Below, piece after piece: positions 45,958 to 56,097 of a stretch of 64,000 nucleotides of DNA (positions are counted from its first letter, which is position 1; the number at the start of each line of letters is the position of its first letter). The stretch lies in the NCBI RefSeq assembly GCF_000724545.1, contig NZ_JHBV01000032.1:124001-188000 (forward strand). The letters are read 5' to 3'. The notes under the pieces are model-generated. The model was given only the letters and a program-made list of their open reading frames with translations, was not told the origin of the DNA and did not search any database. This DNA comes from Aureispira sp. CCB-QB1 (GTDB taxonomy: Bacteria > Bacteroidota > Bacteroidia > Chitinophagales > Saprospiraceae). A program made the position numbers and the translations under genes.

Positions 45958-48345
45958 GTGGGACAAAAAATTGCAGCTACTTATTCCAAACTCAAAGAAT
46001 TCGCATCAATCATTATATTGGGGATAGCGATAGCAATTTTTACCTTCCCAAGCATTCACCTTAGTTATAACATCGGTATTGATCCACCTATGATGTGGAT
46101 CTCTAATTTTTTCTTTAATACACAGTGGGAGGTAGCTCAAAATGTCATATTCCCACATGGACCACTTGCTTTTTTAGTTTATCCTACTATCTCTAATATA
46201 GAATTAGCAATTAGCGTAGAAGTCTTGCTCAAGATATTCTTATCAGCTCAATTAGTTCGGTTGATAGACTCTAAAAACTCCTTGCGATGGTTGATTGGTT
46301 TTGTCGGCGCATATGGAGTTGTTTTGTTATCGAACTTTATTTTCTTACTTATTTTTTCTATTATATTAAGCTATTGCAATTACTTTGAAACTTCAACAAA
46401 AAGAGATAAATACATAGCTTTATTGCTAACAGGATTTGCCTTTTATATCAAGTCTTATGTTGGGATTATCACCTGTATTATTAGTGGTTCGTTTTTGTTA
46501 TACGAAGCCATTGTCAAGAAAAAATACAAGCTTTTTATTGTTGATGCACTAGTCTTGTGGGCATTTATTTTTACACTTTGGCTAGCCATGTATGGTACGG
46601 GTACTGGTTTTTTTAGATACTGTTTTGGTTTGTTTAATTTAGCACAAGACAATTCTTCTGCGGCAGCGTATTATCCTGTTAATAATTGGTGGTATTTAAC
46701 GCCCTTTTTAATATTTACATTTGGGTATCCTTTGGTGTATCGTTCCAAACGAAGTTTGTTTTTTGCTGCCCTTACTACATTAAGTTTATTTGCGGCATGG
46801 AAGCATGGAATGGCAAGAGAAGACGTTTATCATATTAGAGGAACGTATCATTACGCCATTATAACATTCTTATTATTCTATATTTTTAATCGCAAACAAC
46901 AGCTGTCTTTTTTAGTTTTTGCAGGGGTAGCACTGGCACTTTTTAACCTAAATATGCAAAATGCTTATGCTTATCAGGCGAGAACCTATCCATTATTGGA
47001 TGGGGTCGTTAATTTGGTAACTTACATAGAACGTTTGGATGCTATAAAAGTCCATGCCCAAAAAGTTACTCAAAAAAATATAGCGAGTAATCGACTGCCT
47101 CAAAAAATTGTTCAAGAAATAGGAAATGCAACGGTAGATGTATACCCTTGGGACTATACTATCATTCCTGCCAATGGCTTTAATTTTCAACCAAGACCTA
47201 TCTTACAAAGTTATGCAGCTTATACATCTTGGTTGGACTTGCAAGATGCCAATCATTTTAAATCAGATCAAGCGCCAACTTATTTAATTTGGGATTTGAA
47301 TAAAATTACAACGGGCTTGGATATAGGCACGATGTCCAGCTTAGATTATAGACATCTGCTGAATGATGAGCCGCAAACTATGTTGACTTTGCTCCAACAC
47401 TACGAGTTGTGGTATCAAGACAAAAATTATTTGGTTTACAAACAACGCAAATACCCTTTACAGACAACTTCAAGTATCATTCGAACCAATCAAACAACAT
47501 GGGGAGAATGGGTAAAGAGTCCTTCTAATATGGCGGGTTTGTTACGAGCAAAACTTTCATTTGATAAGGCTTTGGTACAAAGAATGAAGAGCTTTTTCTA
47601 CAAAGACGAGCAGTTTTTTATTTATCTAAAATTTGCGGATCATTCTATCCAAAAATACAGAATTGTGCCCAAAAATGCAGTAGATGGTTTGTGGATTAAC
47701 CCATTTGTAATAGATCCAACGCATCCGCATAAGCAAAAAAAGGTTGTTGCCATTGCATTGGATGCCTCAAATAAAAAAATACTTACAGATGCTTTAACGA
47801 TAGATTGGGAAATAACAGATTTTGTGAACGCTCCTAATTGCCCCAATTCTTTCTTTGGGAAAAATCAACCTTCTTATGCTACAGTAGCAAAAAGCATTCA
47901 GCTATTTGAATATCCAATGGATAGCTCTTGGACAGACTATCCTAAAAGTGCTCTGACACAAACAGAGGCATTTAGTGGTAAGAACGCTTTTCGAGTAGAG
48001 CCTTCTAATTATTCTTGTTCTTACAAAATAACCTTAGATAGCTCCTGGATCAACCAAAAGATACAAATTAGTACTAGCTGTTGGGTGAAAGGAGTGGATT
48101 TAGAGGCTAGCAAAAAAATATCCTTGGTTACCTCTATTGAGCATGAAAAAGAAAGCTTACTTTGGAAAAATGAAAAACTTTCTACACATTTATTGGATGG
48201 AACGGCTTGGAATGGTATGACACAGCACCTACAATACACCCCTCAGAAGAAAGGAGAGCAATTGCAGGTTTATTGTTGGAACAATAGTCAACAACCTATA
48301 TTGATAGATGATCTTCAAGTTAGCATTCAATTACTAAAAGACTAA
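45958..48345 (+). CDS. Multi-pass membrane protein (GT-C-like) with C-terminal beta domain
   Basis: A 795-residue protein, GTG start at 45958 (in-frame stop at 45937; the ATG at 45948 is in another frame). About ten transmembrane helices lie at about 14-340, with a loop NTQWEVAQNVIFPHGPLAFL after TM1 that resembles the acceptor-side loop of GT-C glycosyltransferases. A soluble extracytoplasmic part follows (about 345-620), and a C-terminal domain (about 655-795) with YSCSYKITLDSSW, ISTSCWVKG, LLWKNEKLS and LQVYCWNNSQ. That last domain is homologous to the C-terminus of the SGNH protein at 49806. It is the first gene of a six-gene same-strand run. The enzyme activity is inferred only from topology and context. 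Confidence 0.6.
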   Translation: MGQKIAATYSKLKEFASIIILGIAIAIFTFPSIHLSYNIGIDPPMMWISNFFFNTQWEVAQNVIFPHGPLAFLVYPTISNIELAISVEVLLKIFLSAQLVRLIDSKNSLRWLIGFVGAYGVVLLSNFIFLLIFSIILSYCNYFETSTKRDKYIALLLTGFAFYIKSYVGIITCIISGSFLLYEAIVKKKYKLFIVDALVLWAFIFTLWLAMYGTGTGFFRYCFGLFNLAQDNSSAAAYYPVNNWWYLTPFLIFTFGYPLVYRSKRSLFFAALTTLSLFAAWKHGMAREDVYHIRGTYHYAIITFLLFYIFNRKQQLSFLVFAGVALALFNLNMQNAYAYQARTYPLLDGVVNLVTYIERLDAIKVHAQKVTQKNIASNRLPQKIVQEIGNATVDVYPWDYTIIPANGFNFQPRPILQSYAAYTSWLDLQDANHFKSDQAPTYLIWDLNKITTGLDIGTMSSLDYRHLLNDEPQTMLTLLQHYELWYQDKNYLVYKQRKYPLQTTSSIIRTNQTTWGEWVKSPSNMAGLLRAKLSFDKALVQRMKSFFYKDEQFFIYLKFADHSIQKYRIVPKNAVDGLWINPFVIDPTHPHKQKKVVAIALDASNKKILTDALTIDWEITDFVNAPNCPNSFFGKNQPSYATVAKSIQLFEYPMDSSWTDYPKSALTQTEAFSGKNAFRVEPSNYSCSYKITLDSSWINQKIQISTSCWVKGVDLEASKKISLVTSIEHEKESLLWKNEKLSTHLLDGTAWNGMTQHLQYTPQKKGEQLQVYCWNNSQQPILIDDLQVSIQLLKD

Positions 48346-48376
48346 CAAGACTTAATTGCTACTAAATAGATGAAAC

Positions 48377-49801
48377 GTGCTTTTTAACTCCATTGTATTT
48401 TTAGTGTTTTTTATTGTTTTCTTTTTGGTCTGGATTTGGGCAAAAAAAGAGGACTTGACTCGTTGGGTTTGCATTGTTGTTTTTTCTTTTGTCTTTTATG
48501 GTTGGTGGGATTGGAGATTTTTGTTTTTGATAGTATTTAGTGGTTTGGTTGATTATGGTGCTGCGCTCAGAATGCAAAAAAGAGATGTTAACAAGCGTTT
48601 TTGGCTGATAATATCCCTCATTGCCAACATCGGAAGTTTAGCAATTTTTAAATACAGTGGTTTTTTGGCAGGAACCATTGATGATATTGCTCTATTGTTT
48701 GGTGTAAATTGGGATTTGTACAGCCGTTTGCCTAGTTTTTCGCTCATTGTTCCTGTCGGAATTAGTTTTTATACGTTTCAGTCCATGAGCTACACCATAG
48801 ATGTTTATAGAAACAGATTGCGGGCAACACAAAATATTTGGCACTTTTTTGCTTACTTGTCCATGTTTCCGCAGCTAGTCGCAGGTCCCATTATACGAGC
48901 CAAAGATATGCTTCAGCAATTGGCAAAAAATCAGCCTGTTGGTGCTGTTGAAATATGGTTGGGGCTTCGGTTGATGGTCTATGGTTTTTTTCAAAAAATG
49001 GTTATTGCAGACAACTTAGCTCCAATTGTAAACCAGTCGTTTTGGAACAACAATACACAACCTTCCTGTATTTATTGGTGGATGGTCATGCTTGCCTTTT
49101 CTTTTCAAATTTACTTTGATTTTGCAGGTTACAGTTCTATTGCAAGAGGTCTAGCTAAACTAATGGGGTATCGATTTAAGAGCAACTTTAACCATCCTTA
49201 CCATGCTATTTCTTTGAGAGATTTTTGGTCGAGATGGCATATTTCATTGTCTACATGGTTTCGAGACTATGTCTATATTCCTTTGGGGGGAACTCGAACT
49301 TCTAAATGGAAAGGGCATTACAATATGTGGATAACTATGATAATTTCGGGGTTGTGGCATGGTCCAGCACTTAATTTTATTATTTGGGGCGTTATACATG
49401 CCCTTTGCCTTAGTGTAGAGCGTCTGACAAAATGGCCTCAATACTTGCATCGTTTTGCAGTTGGAAAAGTAATTGCATTGGGAATAGTATTGTTTCAAGT
49501 AGTAATCGCTTGGGTCTTTTTTAGAGCACCAAGTTTTGAGAAAGCCATGTCTATTCTAGGCAACTTATTTTCTACTAATTTAGAGGGGACGAATATTATT
49601 ATCACACACTATTTTAACACTGTTCTATTTTTAGGGCTGGCGATAGGAATAGAGGTTTGGTATTTTATCAAACGAAGGAACAAAACCTTGCGTTTAGCGA
49701 CTAAAACTGTTCTATACGATACGGTTAGTATGTCCGTATTGATTACGGCGTGTATTTATTTCAGAGGACCTGCTTCTGAGTTTATCTATTTTCAATTCTA
49801 A
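48377..49801 (+). CDS. MBOAT family O-acyltransferase (AlgI-like)
   Basis: A 474-residue polytopic membrane protein. The start is GTG at 48377, giving the family-typical MLFNSIVFLVFF; the nearby ATG at 48370 opens a five-codon frame only. Conserved MBOAT blocks: VPVGISFYTFQSMSYTIDVY, LVAGPIIRAKD, YFDFAGYSSIARGLAKLMG, DFWSRWHISLSTWFRDYVYIP (His288) and ISGLWHGPALNFI with the catalytic His328. Such proteins move acyl groups, usually acetyl, across the membrane to extracytoplasmic polysaccharide, in partnership with an SGNH protein. The next gene, 4 bases downstream, encodes one. The length is typical of AlgI/PatA-type proteins. Confidence 0.93.
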   Translation: MLFNSIVFLVFFIVFFLVWIWAKKEDLTRWVCIVVFSFVFYGWWDWRFLFLIVFSGLVDYGAALRMQKRDVNKRFWLIISLIANIGSLAIFKYSGFLAGTIDDIALLFGVNWDLYSRLPSFSLIVPVGISFYTFQSMSYTIDVYRNRLRATQNIWHFFAYLSMFPQLVAGPIIRAKDMLQQLAKNQPVGAVEIWLGLRLMVYGFFQKMVIADNLAPIVNQSFWNNNTQPSCIYWWMVMLAFSFQIYFDFAGYSSIARGLAKLMGYRFKSNFNHPYHAISLRDFWSRWHISLSTWFRDYVYIPLGGTRTSKWKGHYNMWITMIISGLWHGPALNFIIWGVIHALCLSVERLTKWPQYLHRFAVGKVIALGIVLFQVVIAWVFFRAPSFEKAMSILGNLFSTNLEGTNIIITHYFNTVLFLGLAIGIEVWYFIKRRNKTLRLATKTVLYDTVSMSVLITACIYFRGPASEFIYFQF

Positions 49802-49805
49802 ATTT

Positions 49806-51197
49806 ATGCATACGTACCATCAGAGAATCTTGTATAGCTTAGGTTTGACGCTTGTCTTGTTGGCAATAGGAGGATGGTATTTTCCTTCTATTCCTACTTC
49901 TTCGATGCAGTCCGATTGGTTTTGGAGCAATAAAGTAGCGCCCGATCGATTGTATGACGTAGTTTTTATTGGTGATTCTAGAATTTATAGAGGAATTAAT
50001 CCAGAATTGATAGAGGAAGCATTAACAGTGGTCGATACATTGGATGTTTTTAATTATGGATTTTCATCGGCAGGTTTAGATACAGCCTTTATGAATGTAG
50101 GGGCAAGCTTGTTAGATTCTAATTCCAACCGACGCATGATTGTTTTAGGCGTAACGGCTTCTTCTTTGGCAGATGAAAACTTAGCCAATCCACACCATTG
50201 GCAAGAAAAAAAACGACATCCTATTGAAATTTGGCAACGCAAAAACATTAATCCTTATTTGAGTTTTTTTGATCCGACCAGCCCAGAGGTGATAAGGAAC
50301 AAAGCCTTGGATAAGAAGTCAGGCTATTATCAAGTGTATAAATCTAATGGTTGGATTGCTTCTGATAAATTACCAAGAGACGAATGGATTGAATATTGGC
50401 ATATTCAAAATACCTATCCTAAAGTCGAGTTTAGTACCGCTGTTCGAGAGAATTTAATACAAAAAGTAGCAGCATGGGAAGCCGAAGGAATAGAAGTATT
50501 TGGATTTCGACCTCCTGCCGCAGCGCATTTTGAAGCAATAGAAATGCAATATTATCCCGAAAAAGCGATCAAAACTCAGTTTGAAGCTGTGGGCGGAACT
50601 TGGATTGACATTCCTAACCGCACTAGTTATGTTACCTATGATGGGAATCATTTGGAGGAACAATCTGCAAGGAGGCTATCGACATTTATTGGCGAGCAAA
50701 TGAAGGCAGAGTTAATAAAAGAAGATCAAGTGTTGTTAAGGAATAGTGTCTTAGATTTTGAAGCGCCACCACCACCATATTGGAGCTCTTATGAGCCTAA
50801 ATTGTTGCAAAACAAACAGGTATTTAAAGGTGCTACTGCTTATACCGTAAACGCTCAAACCTATTCTTGTACATATACTTATCCTTTAGACTCCTTTCTT
50901 GATCAAAATCTATATATTAGTACCTCTTGTTGGATGAAAATAGGGCAGGAGCAGATTTCCCAAACGGCAACAGCTTTGCTGGTCTTTTCTATTCAAAATG
51001 AACAGGAAACTATTTTGTGGAGAGGGGAACGTCTACTAGAGCAAAGTTTAAACCCCAATAAATGGAATCAACTCAAAGTGGCTGATGCATACCCCAATAC
51101 CTTGGCAGGGTGTACGTTGAAAGTTTATGTTTGGAATAAGGGAACAACGGATGTTATTATTGATCAATTGAAACTAGAGATATTTGTAGATAAATAA
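49806..51197 (+). CDS. AlgJ/AlgX-like SGNH protein with C-terminal carbohydrate-binding-like domain
   Basis: A 463-residue protein with an N-terminal signal anchor (about 9-27), an SGNH-type domain (about 45-300) with block I FIGDSRIYRGINP (nucleophile Ser in GDS) and a late YDGNHLEEQSARRLS block supplying the Asp/His pair. A C-terminal domain (about 325-463) has YSCTYTYPLDS, ISTSCWMK, ETILWRGERL and LKVYVWNKG, the same pattern as the end of the protein at 45958. It follows the MBOAT gene by 4 bases, so the two likely form the O-acyl transfer pair: MBOAT exports the acyl group and the SGNH protein hands it to a glycan. The added C-terminal domain is not usual for AlgJ/X and may bind the glycan. 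Confidence 0.8.
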   Translation: MHTYHQRILYSLGLTLVLLAIGGWYFPSIPTSSMQSDWFWSNKVAPDRLYDVVFIGDSRIYRGINPELIEEALTVVDTLDVFNYGFSSAGLDTAFMNVGASLLDSNSNRRMIVLGVTASSLADENLANPHHWQEKKRHPIEIWQRKNINPYLSFFDPTSPEVIRNKALDKKSGYYQVYKSNGWIASDKLPRDEWIEYWHIQNTYPKVEFSTAVRENLIQKVAAWEAEGIEVFGFRPPAAAHFEAIEMQYYPEKAIKTQFEAVGGTWIDIPNRTSYVTYDGNHLEEQSARRLSTFIGEQMKAELIKEDQVLLRNSVLDFEAPPPPYWSSYEPKLLQNKQVFKGATAYTVNAQTYSCTYTYPLDSFLDQNLYISTSCWMKIGQEQISQTATALLVFSIQNEQETILWRGERLLEQSLNPNKWNQLKVADAYPNTLAGCTLKVYVWNKGTTDVIIDQLKLEIFVDK

Positions 51198-51281
51198 CAA
51201 TCAAATTTGTTAGAGGCAATTGCTACCAGTAAGTTGCTTGAATAGTATCAACTAAAGCTTTGGTTTTGAAAATCACGAAAA

Positions 51282-53078
51282 ATGAAATTAAATGACCAGT
51301 ACCAAAAGATCAATGATTGGTTGACTCATATTGCCTTTGGTATTTGGGCGGTATTGGCGTTGTGGTTTTTTCAGGAGCGCTTGTATAGCGATTCGGGATT
51401 TTTTCTTTCTAAAGTCGTGCACTACGAAAGTTTTTGGATGGAACTGAATCGGTTTATGCGTATTTTCTCTCAATGGTTACCATTGATCTGCATCAAACTA
51501 GGGCTGCCGCTCAAAATTGTTCTATTAGCCTATTCGGTGGGGCATGTCCTCTTCTTTTACGCCATTTATTGGATCGGGCGTTATCGCTGGAATAATCATC
51601 AAATAGGGTGGTTACTAGTCGGGACTCAAACCATAGGTATTTTACATGGTTTTTGTGCTCCAGGGTTTGAATTGTATTATGCAAGTGGCTTTTTAGCATT
51701 ATTTGCTATTGTCTTAAATACCAATGACTTTTCAAAGAAACACCAACTCTATATGTTTCTTTTGGTGATAACAATGGTGATCAATTATCAGTTGATTATT
51801 TTTATGATAGGAGGCATTCTACTCTTGCATTTTGCAAGGTACAAATTTCAATATTGGAAACAATATGTACTAGTATTATTGGCTGTTATAACCTGTTTTG
51901 TGATAAAGCAATGTTTGACAGCGCACAGTTACGAAATTGCAAAAATGGAGCAATTTGTACTCAATCTCACCGAGCGAGGTTATAATTATGGATGGAACAA
52001 CTATGTGAAGCCATTATTTAGTTTCTATGGAATGTATTACAAAGAAGTATGGATTATTGCCTTAATTACCTTTGGATTCTATATTAAGGAACGCCGTTAT
52101 GGGATCGCTATCGGATATTTAATTTTCTTGATCTTAACTCAATATATTATTGCTTTAACTTATCCTGGTATTCGCCATTCTAGATACCAAGAACAGTGCT
52201 ATTATCCATTGATTTTTGTTGCCTGTTATCCATTGTTTATGGATTTGAGTACTCGATTCACAAAGAAAGGAAAACAATGGTTTAGTATTGCCATTTTTAG
52301 CCTTATACTCTATCGATTTGTGTTAATTTCTATGGCTATTGAGCCCTTTACACATCGAGTGAATTATATGCATCGTGTCATTGAAACAGCCCAGAACATG
52401 GAGGGGAATAAATTTATTATGCGAGAAGATTGGTGGAACCCAGGATTTTGTGAGCCAAGTTTTACGTTAGGAATGGAATCAATGTTATTATCTGGGTTGA
52501 ACCCTGACCGAAAAACCATTCAGATAATCAGAGATACAGAATGGTTATGGCAAGATTCTGCGAATATGCAGACATTGCAAGATACAAATTTGTACTTGTT
52601 TACTTATCGGAGTTTTTATGATCGAACGGATAGCATTTATCAGCACAAGAGTGTTAATAAAAAATATTTTAACTTTCCATCAGGAAAATACCGCTACCTG
52701 AACGGATGGGCACCAAAGCTAGATAGTATAGAGACATTGAGAAAGTTTCTGACGATAAAGACCTATCCTAAGGGACCCTATCCAAGCAATAGCACAGAGA
52801 ATATTTTAATCAAATTGACAAATATTGGTTCAAAATCGCTAAATTCAGATCAAATTAGAGTCGCTTATCATTGGTGGAAGGATGGAAAGGTATTTGATTG
52901 GGAAGGAAATAGAAACCCTTTGGAGGTGGACTTACTAGCTCAAAGTGATTATTATCAATATATTTGGGTCAAAATGCCAGAGGAGCCAGGGCAGTATGAA
53001 CTACAAGTAGATGTTATTGCAGGTCCGATATTAGGATGGATGCTATATCCTGCGAGAGTTCCTATTGTGGTTAATTAA
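51282..53078 (+). CDS. Multi-pass membrane protein (GT-C-like) with C-terminal beta-sandwich
   Basis: A 598-residue protein with about ten transmembrane helices at about 15-350 and a first loop YSDSGFFLSKVVHYESFWME that holds the acidic residue expected for GT-C-like enzymes. A soluble region follows, with a C-terminal beta-sandwich (about 490-598) containing ILIKLTNIGSKSLNSDQIRV and PEEPGQYELQVDVIAGP, similar in style to accessory sandwich domains on sugar-modifying proteins. No named family is certain. Its place between the SGNH pair and a GT39-like gene supports a role in building or modifying a surface glycan. No signal peptide other than TM1. Confidence 0.55.
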   Translation: MKLNDQYQKINDWLTHIAFGIWAVLALWFFQERLYSDSGFFLSKVVHYESFWMELNRFMRIFSQWLPLICIKLGLPLKIVLLAYSVGHVLFFYAIYWIGRYRWNNHQIGWLLVGTQTIGILHGFCAPGFELYYASGFLALFAIVLNTNDFSKKHQLYMFLLVITMVINYQLIIFMIGGILLLHFARYKFQYWKQYVLVLLAVITCFVIKQCLTAHSYEIAKMEQFVLNLTERGYNYGWNNYVKPLFSFYGMYYKEVWIIALITFGFYIKERRYGIAIGYLIFLILTQYIIALTYPGIRHSRYQEQCYYPLIFVACYPLFMDLSTRFTKKGKQWFSIAIFSLILYRFVLISMAIEPFTHRVNYMHRVIETAQNMEGNKFIMREDWWNPGFCEPSFTLGMESMLLSGLNPDRKTIQIIRDTEWLWQDSANMQTLQDTNLYLFTYRSFYDRTDSIYQHKSVNKKYFNFPSGKYRYLNGWAPKLDSIETLRKFLTIKTYPKGPYPSNSTENILIKLTNIGSKSLNSDQIRVAYHWWKDGKVFDWEGNRNPLEVDLLAQSDYYQYIWVKMPEEPGQYELQVDVIAGPILGWMLYPARVPIVVN

Positions 53079-53151
53079 GTAAACCCTAAAACAAATCTAA
53101 CAATAGCATTGCAGATATTCGTCCGCTTATTTATTAATATTTATTATAAGA

Positions 53152-53958
53152 ATGAACCTAAAATATTTTATAAAAGTAATTTTGGCAATTCCTTTTCTTC
53201 CTATTATGTACTTTCAAGCAAGGGCAATCAAAGCAAAATTTCCTAAATTGCCAGAAGCAGAAGGGAGCAATGGATTGGCTTCAGGAAGTCTTGATAAAAG
53301 ACTGAGGGTTTTAGCAATTGGAGAAAGTTCTATAGCAGGAGTTGGCGTAAAAACGCATGAAGAAGGTTTTACAGGTACTTTGGCTAGAGAGCTAGCGGCT
53401 TTTTTTAACATCAATGTAGAGTGGAAAGTATACGCTAAACGAGGTTTTACAGCCAAAAAAGTTGAGGAAATGCTTGTGCCTCAGATTACTGAAAAGGAAT
53501 TTGATTTGGTCGTAATTGGGCTTGGCGGAAACGATACGTTTCAATTGAACAATCCTTCGAGATGGAAAAAAGATGTTCAACGGCTTATACACTCTCTTAA
53601 GAAGAAGTTTAATGATGCTCCGATTGTGTTTATTAATATGCCCCCAATCAAAGAACTTCCTGCTTTTACCAAAACAATTAAAATGGTTCTGGGCAGTTTG
53701 GAGAAGATGTTGGGAGAAGAGTTAGATAAGTTGGTTCGTTTGCACAAAAATACGTATTATTATTCCAATCGAATTACGATGAACGATTGGCGAAAACGCT
53801 TTAATGTGCCCTCTGAGAACGCTATATTTTTTAGCGATGGCGTACATCCGTCCAAATTGGCATACCAAGTCTGGGCTCGCGATGTTGCTGGCTTTATTAG
53901 AACACATCCTCAATTAAGTGCTGCTTTAAATTGGATTGGAAAGAATCAAAGAACGTAA
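53152..53958 (+). CDS. SGNH/GDSL hydrolase
   Basis: A 268-residue protein with an N-terminal hydrophobic anchor (about 5-22). Block I reads AIGESSIAGVG, with Glu in place of the Asp of GDS and the nucleophile Ser next to it, block III is GLGGNDTF and block V is FSDGVHPSKLAY, giving the catalytic Asp and His. Ser, Gly, Asn and His are all present, so an active esterase or lipase is expected. GES instead of GDS is seen in many true family members. In this locus it could remove acyl groups from the glycan that the MBOAT/SGNH pair adds, or it could be unrelated; the sequence does not decide. Confidence 0.85.
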   Translation: MNLKYFIKVILAIPFLPIMYFQARAIKAKFPKLPEAEGSNGLASGSLDKRLRVLAIGESSIAGVGVKTHEEGFTGTLARELAAFFNINVEWKVYAKRGFTAKKVEEMLVPQITEKEFDLVVIGLGGNDTFQLNNPSRWKKDVQRLIHSLKKKFNDAPIVFINMPPIKELPAFTKTIKMVLGSLEKMLGEELDKLVRLHKNTYYYSNRITMNDWRKRFNVPSENAIFFSDGVHPSKLAYQVWARDVAGFIRTHPQLSAALNWIGKNQRT

Positions 53959-53965
53959 TTGGATT

Positions 53966-54119
53966 TAAGTATGAAGTCACAATTAATATTGTAATACCTT
54001 TAGGAGACATTCTGTCTCTTGTTGCATTGAAAAAACAAGGCTAGAGCTGCGTTTTTTGCCTCATAACAAGCATAAATTCTAGATAAATCTGATTTAAACC
54101 AATTATAACTTCATACTTA
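53966..54119. other. 12-bp inverted repeat flanking the spacer before the GT39-like gene
   Basis: TAAGTATGAAGT (53966-53977) is exactly inverted at 54108-54119, just before the ATG at 54121. The function is not known; a regulatory loop or remnant element is possible. Confidence 0.35.
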
Positions 54120-54120
54120 C

Positions 54121-56097
54121 ATGAATGAGAATATGGCTCCAGAATCAAGCCAAAGAATGAACAGCGATCAAATCTTATTGCTGTTGTGTATATTGATAGG
54201 GATTGGTCTTCGAATTGGCAATCCAATGGATTTTTCGTTCATTAATGATGAATTAAGCACTTGGTCAAAGGTTAGTTATGATTCAGTAGGGGCTGTTATA
54301 GAAAACATCAAGCAAGTTGATTCGCATCCTGTGGGTATGTATGTTTTTGTTTATTATTGGACATCCATCTTTGGAACTTCTGAATGGGCAATCAAACTCC
54401 CTTTTTTACTATTTTCAATTGCATCGTTGTGGTTGGTATATCGTTTGGGGACACTTTGGTTTTCGAAAACAGTGGGGTTGATTGTCTTGGCTTATTTTTC
54501 AACCTTGCAATTTCCTATTTGGTGGAGCCATATTGCTCGACAATATCAAAGTGGTTTATTTTGCACCTTATTAATGGCGTATTGTTGGACGCAGTTATTG
54601 ATGCAACAACGAACCGAAAAGCGCTATTGGATAGGTTTTGTTGTGATGGGAGCAGCATCTATGTACAACCACTATTTTAGCCTTATTTTTGCAGGAATAT
54701 TAGGTGTTTGGGGCTTTGCATGGATGCGTAAAGAAATCCTATTAAAATACGTGGCAGCAGGAATAACAATGGTTGTACTGTTTTTGCCACATCTTAGTAT
54801 TACAACCTATCAATTACTGCATGCCGATGGGCATTTATGGTATGCAATTCCAACACCAAGCTTTTTTAGCAATCATCTTCAATACATCTTTCATTATTCT
54901 TTTTGGTGCTTGGGCTTTGCCTTATTATTATTGTTTGGATCTATTCTGAAATACGGAAAGCAGACGTTCAAAAAAAATGAAAAAGCACGTTGGGGAAGTC
55001 TATTTCTATTTATAACACCTATAACATTTGGTTATTTGTACTCTGTCTATAAATCACCCATTTTGAGAGAATCGCATTTATTGTTCTCATTGCCTTATTT
55101 TCTGTTTTTTTGGTGTTCTTTTTTTCCCAAGGACATACCATCACGGATGAAGTTTTTATTAGTAGGGGTGATTTTAGGTATCAATACCACAACTCTTGTA
55201 GTAACAAGACAACATTTCAAAACAGTGCATACCCATCCTTACGAGCATTTTATTAAGCACACCAAGGCATTTTTAGCAGCACATGAATCAAAGGATGTTT
55301 GTATTGTTTTGGGAGAAAACCCAGAATATTTGCAATATTATAAAGATGCCTATGCTAGTAATTTTGAACACATAGAGAGTTTTAAACCACCAATCTCTTT
55401 TTTAGAATTTAGGGAGATTTTGGAGAATAGTGTAACTTCGTATTTAATTGTAGGATCAATTCCAGAGGCACATCTGCAAATGGCTAGATATTATTACCCT
55501 TATTTGTATCAAAGAAGTTATGGTATTAATTACGAATATTATATTCTAAGTAAGAATAAGGAAGCCCAGAAAGTAGCTTGGGAATTTGATTTTGAGATAG
55601 ATATGGATTTTGATAAAACAGAACAAGCTGGTTGGCAAATAGAGAAAACGAATCTTCGTCAGGATTCGATAACTGCTAATACTTATTATCAACAAGAGGG
55701 AGAATGGGGGCCTACTTTTGCCATGAGTTTGGAGCAACTTACGCCTCGAAATAATGAGTTTTTGGATGTGGCAGTAGATATACGAGTAGTAGATACGATG
55801 TTGTACCAACCCCAAGGAACATTGGTGGTCGAAATAAGGGATGAACAGGATTCTTTGTTGGTTTGGAAAGGTGTTGATGCTACAGCACAAACCAATGCTC
55901 AAAGAGATTGGCAACGGCTTTATTTATCTATGCGCTTTGCCCACGAGCCTATTTATAATAATGTTAAAAAACTAAAAATGAAAACATTTTTTTGGAATCG
56001 TGAAAAACAAGCCATCCAATTAGACCGTTTTAGTATCGCAACGAGAAAAGGAAATGGGTTGTTGTATAAAGACACAAATCCATTTGAATTTGAATAA
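54121..56097 (+). CDS. GT39/ArnT-like glycosyltransferase with C-terminal beta domain
   Basis: A 658-residue polytopic protein with about eleven TM helices. The first loop has SFINDELSTWSK with the catalytic-type acidic pair, then DSHPVGMYVFVYYWTSIFG and EWAIKLPFLLFSIASLWLVY, the usual PMT_2/ArnT order. Such enzymes move sugars from polyprenyl-phosphate carriers to extracytoplasmic acceptors. After the last TM (about 375) come a soluble stalk and a C-terminal domain (about 495-658) with LLVWKGVDATA, RDWQRLYLSMRF and KMKTFFWNREKQ, which resembles the terminal domains of the neighbours at 45958 and 49806. It ends the six-gene locus. Acceptor and sugar unknown. Confidence 0.75.
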   Translation: MNENMAPESSQRMNSDQILLLLCILIGIGLRIGNPMDFSFINDELSTWSKVSYDSVGAVIENIKQVDSHPVGMYVFVYYWTSIFGTSEWAIKLPFLLFSIASLWLVYRLGTLWFSKTVGLIVLAYFSTLQFPIWWSHIARQYQSGLFCTLLMAYCWTQLLMQQRTEKRYWIGFVVMGAASMYNHYFSLIFAGILGVWGFAWMRKEILLKYVAAGITMVVLFLPHLSITTYQLLHADGHLWYAIPTPSFFSNHLQYIFHYSFWCLGFALLLLFGSILKYGKQTFKKNEKARWGSLFLFITPITFGYLYSVYKSPILRESHLLFSLPYFLFFWCSFFPKDIPSRMKFLLVGVILGINTTTLVVTRQHFKTVHTHPYEHFIKHTKAFLAAHESKDVCIVLGENPEYLQYYKDAYASNFEHIESFKPPISFLEFREILENSVTSYLIVGSIPEAHLQMARYYYPYLYQRSYGINYEYYILSKNKEAQKVAWEFDFEIDMDFDKTEQAGWQIEKTNLRQDSITANTYYQQEGEWGPTFAMSLEQLTPRNNEFLDVAVDIRVVDTMLYQPQGTLVVEIRDEQDSLLVWKGVDATAQTNAQRDWQRLYLSMRFAHEPIYNNVKKLKMKTFFWNREKQAIQLDRFSIATRKGNGLLYKDTNPFEFE

